Virus record (IMG/VR): IMGVR_UViG_3300008055_001374
Span: 1-25,868 of that record
Direction: 5' to 3' (one strand)
DNA from: a virus
Length of the DNA: 25,868 nt
The stretch's first letter is position 1. Each line of letters begins with the position of its first letter. The notes under the pieces are model-generated. The model was given only the letters and a program-made list of their open reading frames with translations, was not told the DNA's origin and searched no databases. Position numbers and translations under genes: made by a program. Positions 21,853 to 25,868 of the stretch are shown piece by piece.

Positions 21853-23952
21853 TTAAAATTGACCGACAATTTCGGAGAACTCAACACCTGTTCTAACAGC
21901 AACAAAATTCAATTGAATGAAGTTAATGCTCTTAGCTGGCTTAATGTAAATGTCACCAACAAACCTATTACCGTCGATTACTTCACCAGTATTGTTAGTT
22001 GTGTCACAAACAACCTTGAAGTCATATAAACCACGGCGACCTTGAACGTCGCGTAGGAACGGTTCAACTAGATTACGGAATTGAGCACGTGTGAAATCAT
22101 CATTGAATTCAAACAAAGTGAATTTCGTAGCAGTTGCAATTGCTTTTTCAAGAACAATAAACAAGCGGCGAACGTTAATACGATCAAATGCGCTTGGTTT
22201 AGCAAGCAACGTCTTGTCACCATACAACACAGTACCTTGGCCTGGGAATGTAACCACAGGATTAATGTTTGCTTTGTATAGTTGATCGCGATCGGCCTGA
22301 CGTGGATTGAAAGCTAGCTTAACAATGTTCTTAATCTGACCACGGTTAAAACCAGCTGGTGACCACCATGAATCACGTGTATCGTCAGTACGCACACATA
22401 GACCAGCAATATCACCGTTCATTGGAATGTAACGGTAGATATCGTTGTACTTGTCATATTGGTATTTGTAACCAGAATCCATAACGGCATATGATGTACT
22501 ACGTAGCGCGTTGCGGAACGTAATCATATCTGTTGTTTCATCACCAGCATTATTTACAACAGTTGCTTTTGGTGGTGAGCAGAACACAACGCAATCTTTG
22601 CGTCTTTCAGCAATATTGTCAATTAGGTAATTGGCTTTTTGTTCACCAACTGATCCACCACTTGCAACACCTTGAAGAATCAATGATACATCTACATCTT
22701 CCGCTGATCCAAACAAATCATATGCAGCAAGAGTTGTACCTAGTGCGGCGTTGTTTTCATCAAGACCGTCTGTACCGCCCTGGAATGTCAATGTTTGAGG
22801 AGCAGTTGTTGTTGGATTAATTAAAGCAGATGCAAGCCCTGAAGCAGCACCACTACGATCTCTTACCCACCAGATATACTGTGAACCATCATTGATAACA
22901 GTCTTGTAATAGTTCGTTGCCCCATCTTCTGTTTTTGCATCTGTTGCACGAGACATATGTGCTAGAACTTCAAGTACTGTACCAGGAATTCCTGTAAACA
23001 AACCATTAACATCAGAAACAACAACGTGTAACTCATCAGTAGCAGACGAGTTACCAAAACTGCTTTGATATTTTGAAACACCAGGAGCTGCATCTACAGT
23101 GTTCCAGTATTCCCACTTACGTGTCAGTGTGCTGCTACTATGAGCTGTTGCTAAACCATATGTATCAGCTGTTGTAACAGTAAAGGTGGCAACAGTAGAT
23201 GTGTTTGACACGCCTCCAACAGAAGCAACTTTTAAATACTGTAATCCAATTGTTGAATTACCAGCCTGAATATAATCACCCACTGTAACAGTTGCAGCCA
23301 AAGTTGTTGCATATGATACAGCGTTTGAAATTGTACCGTTACCAACAGCAACAGAAACAACAACATTTGATGAACCAACACTGATTCCAACATTTGCAAG
23401 AGACACATTAGAGCTTAAACTGCCGCCGCCATTATCAACATTAGCCGATGAACTGAAAGCAGCACTCGAGTCGCAAACAGAAACTCTCAATGAATCGCCC
23501 ATTGCACCAGGATACTTTGCAATATATGCAATATCGGAGTCACCAGCTTGAATTGTTGCTAATCTGTTTTCATAATCATCACCGTTTTTTACAACGTAGA
23601 GCGCAGCATCTGCACCATCATTACCAAAATTACTCAGTGCTGCTGTGTTAGCAATTGAGTTACGAACAAGAATACTTGTGTTGGTTGATGTGGTATTTGC
23701 TGCACGTGCTACATATAATTTATTGCCATAAGACAAAAAGTTTGCAGCTGTGAAGAATGTTTCTGGATTGTGATTGGTAGGTTTACCGAATCTTGCGGCT
23801 AAGTATGATTCAGAATCAATAAGAACACGCTCGCCAACTGGACCCCAACGAAACATGCCAGCTAAGGCACCTTCAGTTGTTGATACAGCGGGAACTACGG
23901 TTGTCAGATCAATTTCAGATACATTTACGCCAGGACTAACTTGGAATGGCAT
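21853..23952 (-). CDS. 18: Contractile tail sheath protein gp18
   Basis: A 699-residue sheath protein (T4 659). N-terminus: PGVNVSEIDLTTVVPAVSTT and GMFRWGPVGERVLIDSESY, typical of gp18. C-terminal block: INPVVTFPGQGTVLYGDKTL and FDRINVRRLFIVLEKAI, the most conserved sheath region, then GDIYIKPAKSINFIQLNFVA. A stretch at about residues 165-278 is rich in Ser, Thr, Val, Ala and Asn and looks like an inserted surface domain. It forms the contractile outer tail. It has GGGGAG ahead of its ATG and an exact late promoter 55 bases upstream. Confidence 0.97.
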   Translation of the reverse strand: MPFQVSPGVNVSEIDLTTVVPAVSTTEGALAGMFRWGPVGERVLIDSESYLAARFGKPTNHNPETFFTAANFLSYGNKLYVARAANTTSTNTSILVRNSIANTAALSNFGNDGADAALYVVKNGDDYENRLATIQAGDSDIAYIAKYPGAMGDSLRVSVCDSSAAFSSSANVDNGGGSLSSNVSLANVGISVGSSNVVVSVAVGNGTISNAVSYATTLAATVTVGDYIQAGNSTIGLQYLKVASVGGVSNTSTVATFTVTTADTYGLATAHSSSTLTRKWEYWNTVDAAPGVSKYQSSFGNSSATDELHVVVSDVNGLFTGIPGTVLEVLAHMSRATDAKTEDGATNYYKTVINDGSQYIWWVRDRSGAASGLASALINPTTTAPQTLTFQGGTDGLDENNAALGTTLAAYDLFGSAEDVDVSLILQGVASGGSVGEQKANYLIDNIAERRKDCVVFCSPPKATVVNNAGDETTDMITFRNALRSTSYAVMDSGYKYQYDKYNDIYRYIPMNGDIAGLCVRTDDTRDSWWSPAGFNRGQIKNIVKLAFNPRQADRDQLYKANINPVVTFPGQGTVLYGDKTLLAKPSAFDRINVRRLFIVLEKAIATATKFTLFEFNDDFTRAQFRNLVEPFLRDVQGRRGLYDFKVVCDTTNNTGEVIDGNRFVGDIYIKPAKSINFIQLNFVAVRTGVEFSEIVGQF

Positions 23953-24006
23953 GCTTATCTCCCCTCTGAGGTTTTATTTGTGTAGAAAACGAAGTTTGTT
24001 TGATAG

Positions 24007-24014
24007 TATTTATA
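24007..24014 (-). promoter_or_regulatory. T4-type late promoter for gene 18 (TATAAATA)
   Basis: Exact TATAAATA on the minus strand between the gene 17 stop (24026) and gene 18 (ATG 23952). Confidence 0.87.
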
Positions 24015-24025
24015 ATTCCACGGTT

Positions 24026-25705
24026 TCAATGCGCCCAACCATAGGACCCATTTTTTTCTAACATAGATTCATCAAACTCCTGATCACCAACAAATAACCA
24101 TGAGTCGTCACCACGTTTAGCCGCTATCATTGTAGTATGTGCGGCCTCCCCTCTGTTAACAATACCAAAAGGAAGCATATTTTCATCCAACGCATCTTCA
24201 TTTTCTTGTTCTAAACGCTGACGCAAATCTACACTTGTCAGCTCTTTCATATATGATTGTTCCATTGCCCACGCAAAGAGAACACAACACATAACTAGGT
24301 CATCGTGACCTTCTTCTGCTTCGTAACTATCACCTATATTTACAAAACGAAATAATTCGTACAATATACGTTCGTCGTTAATTATTAATTTATCACTTTC
24401 AACTTGGGTTTTTAAACCCATACAACCAATGCGCTTAACTTGTTTGGTTGTTTTTACACCCATTCTTGTTGCTTGCCCAAAACCCGGTGAAATAACTTGG
24501 CCACTTCTACCGTTGTTTACGGTAGTTAAAACATTCTCATATTCAAGATCGTGATGAAGGATGTTTGCAATCTGCTCACCTATGTCGTTTGTTTCAACGA
24601 GGGTGTATGCTCTATTGTAGTGCTTGCTTAGTTGATAAACTATGTTTGGATACAGCAAAGGCGAAATCATATTGTTACGATATGATGCAACGACTCTATA
24701 AGGAAGCTCTGAAACATCAAACACAACAAACGCAGAATAATCACCCTGAACACCTCTAGCCGTATCTACAATTGTAACATACTGCCTTCCTTCAATTGGC
24801 TGCTTAAAAATCCGTGTATCAGGATTACTTGCTTCTGGTGGTGTTGATCTCAATAATCTTAGCTTGGTTGCGCTAATAAGAGTATGCGAAGAACCAATGA
24901 ATTCACACTCAAATTCAACGCGGAATTGTTCTTCACTTGTGTTGCGGATCGTCTCTAATCGCCATTCTTCATCACGTCCCGGTACTTCGCTCCAATGAAC
25001 ATCAATACGTTTGTATGCATTCTTACCTTCTTCACTATCAGTCCATATCTTGTAAAACATATTCAAACCGTTAGGTGTTGAAGTAATTAATACTTTTGTT
25101 GTTTGACCAGAAGAAATTGTTGGGTAAACAGAAGCAAAGAATGCCTCTTGCATATTGTTTTCAACGAACGCAAACTCGTCCAAGTAAACAAGATTAAAAG
25201 ATCCACCACGAATTGCACTTGAAGATGTCGCAGAAGCTAATATTTTTGATCCGTTTTCTAATTCAATATTACCTTTGTTCCATTCAACGATACCCTGTTG
25301 TAACCATTTTGGTAAATGTTCGTATGCTAATTGGATACGTGAAAGAATTTCACGAGCTTGGGCTAGTTTATGAGCAAGGATAGCTACACTGTATGTTTCA
25401 TGGAACAAAACATACCACAGCATAATACCAACCAGTGTTGTTGTCTTTCCACACTGACGAGGCATTTTACATATGACAAAACGCTCATCTACAGAAAGTT
25501 TTACAATATCTTTTTGGTAATCATATAAATTAAAATTTACAAGACCCCTATCAACGTTAACAATCTTAATGTAAGTTTCAATAAAGTATTCAGGATCTTG
25601 CGCACACTTCATCCATTCCTGAACCTGTTGTGGTGTCCACGAATGCTTTACATTGGATCTTTTTAGATTCTGGTTACCAAGATATGATTCGTTAACGCGA
25701 CTCAT
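24026..25705 (-). CDS. 17: Large terminase subunit gp17
   Basis: A 559-residue packaging motor (T4 610). ATPase: Walker A PRQCGKTT (82-89), Walker B VYLDEF (173-178) and the coupling motif ITSTPNG. Nuclease (RNase H-like): D314 in TIVDTARGVQGDYSAF, E371 in LVETNDIGEQ, and the Asp pair in GHDDLVM. It drives DNA into the prohead using ATP and cuts concatemers (headful). It overlaps the end of gene 16 by 14 bases; the ribosome-binding site is weak, which suggests coupled translation. Confidence 0.97.
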   Translation of the reverse strand: MSRVNESYLGNQNLKRSNVKHSWTPQQVQEWMKCAQDPEYFIETYIKIVNVDRGLVNFNLYDYQKDIVKLSVDERFVICKMPRQCGKTTTLVGIMLWYVLFHETYSVAILAHKLAQAREILSRIQLAYEHLPKWLQQGIVEWNKGNIELENGSKILASATSSSAIRGGSFNLVYLDEFAFVENNMQEAFFASVYPTISSGQTTKVLITSTPNGLNMFYKIWTDSEEGKNAYKRIDVHWSEVPGRDEEWRLETIRNTSEEQFRVEFECEFIGSSHTLISATKLRLLRSTPPEASNPDTRIFKQPIEGRQYVTIVDTARGVQGDYSAFVVFDVSELPYRVVASYRNNMISPLLYPNIVYQLSKHYNRAYTLVETNDIGEQIANILHHDLEYENVLTTVNNGRSGQVISPGFGQATRMGVKTTKQVKRIGCMGLKTQVESDKLIINDERILYELFRFVNIGDSYEAEEGHDDLVMCCVLFAWAMEQSYMKELTSVDLRQRLEQENEDALDENMLPFGIVNRGEAAHTTMIAAKRGDDSWLFVGDQEFDESMLEKNGSYGWAH

Positions 25706-25868
25706 TCTGTTTCTTTATAAGTTGTTGTAATTCTGCAGTACTTCCAACAAACAAGTTATTGTTGACAGTTGTCGGATTTGGACCTACCCCTGTTAAATCT
25801 TTTTTGCGTTTTTGCAATTCAAGCAAATCTTTATTAGCATCAGCCAATGTTTTAACAAGTGTGGCTGC
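25692..25868 (-). CDS. 16: Small terminase subunit gp16, 5' end outside the window
   Basis: The last 58 codons of a minus-strand frame enter from the right edge and stop at TAA 25692-25694. The visible protein has a helix (AATLVKTLADANKDLLELQK), then VGPNPTTVNNNLFVGSTAEL and QQLIKKQNESR. The NNNLFVGSTAELQ end is characteristic of gp16 in T4-like phages, and the position directly before gene 17 agrees. gp16 forms rings that regulate gp17 and recognise DNA for packaging. Confidence 0.85.
   Translation of the reverse strand, partial: AATLVKTLADANKDLLELQKRKKDLTGVGPNPTTVNNNLFVGSTAELQQLIKKQNESR

Noticed and set aside
1-25868. Possible plus-strand genes in general (for example 5077-5310, 9895-10161, 14629-14949, 22533-22820)
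   Set aside because: All are antisense to confident minus-strand genes and show no family motifs or convincing ribosome-binding sites.
1-25868. tRNA genes, CRISPR arrays, insertion sequences
   Set aside because: No tRNA cloverleaf, regularly spaced repeats, or transposase and terminal repeats were found by eye; intergenic space is nearly absent.

Overview
This window is part of a T4-like (Straboviridae-type or wider T4 superfamily) myovirus genome. All recognisable genes lie on the minus strand, so transcription runs from right to left. The evidence is the conserved T4 morphogenesis order read right to left: small terminase 16 (cut by the edge), large terminase 17, tail sheath 18, tail tube 19, portal 20, 67/68-like core proteins, protease 21, scaffold 22 and major capsid 23. 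These are followed by the recombination and late-transcription genes uvsY, uvsW, 55, 47 and 46. No vertex gene 24 follows gene 23, and the gene content (peptide deformylase, cupin, a glycosyltransferase with a DSD motif) resembles marine or freshwater T4-like phages of Proteobacteria and Cyanobacteria more than T4 itself. There are no photosynthesis genes and the host cannot be named from this window.

Right part (about 13.9-25.9 kb): late structural genes. Four exact copies of the T4 late promoter octamer TATAAATA (minus strand) lie just upstream of genes 18, 20, 22 and 23. Two 7/8 matches precede 19 and a second tail-tube-like gene. Gene 23 ends in five consecutive TAA codons and is followed by a rho-independent terminator with a TTCG loop. 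A GIY-YIG/NUMOD3-type homing endonuclease sits between 19 and 20, and the gene 20 promoter lies inside its coding end.

Middle part (about 7.8-13.9 kb): recombination and late sigma factor genes. UvsY (mediator), UvsW (helicase), a small beta-rich protein, gp55 (late sigma factor, which would read the TATAAATA promoters), a cupin, and the gp47/gp46 Mre11/Rad50-like nuclease.

Left part (about 0-7.8 kb): a tightly packed nucleotide and DNA-modification operon with many ATGA or near-contiguous junctions: peptide deformylase, a short UDP-glucose-dehydrogenase-like protein, QueE, QueD, a small unknown, FolE, a PD-(D/E)XK-like unknown, a SAM methyltransferase, a QueD-like T-fold paralogue, a DpdA-type guanine transglycosylase, dNMP kinase, a dCTP deaminase/dUTPase-family protein, and a glycosyltransferase-like gene cut by the left edge. 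FolE, QueD and QueE make 7-carboxy-7-deazaguanine (CDG) from GTP, and DpdA would exchange guanine in DNA for a deazaguanine. QueC is not in the window, while a second T-fold protein keeps the zinc histidines but lacks the catalytic Cys of QueD. My leading hypothesis is therefore that the phage DNA carries CDG or a product of it (for example decarboxylated 7-deazaguanine) rather than preQ0 or preQ1. DpdA-based phage modification is a known principle; the exact gene set and end product here are the part worth testing.
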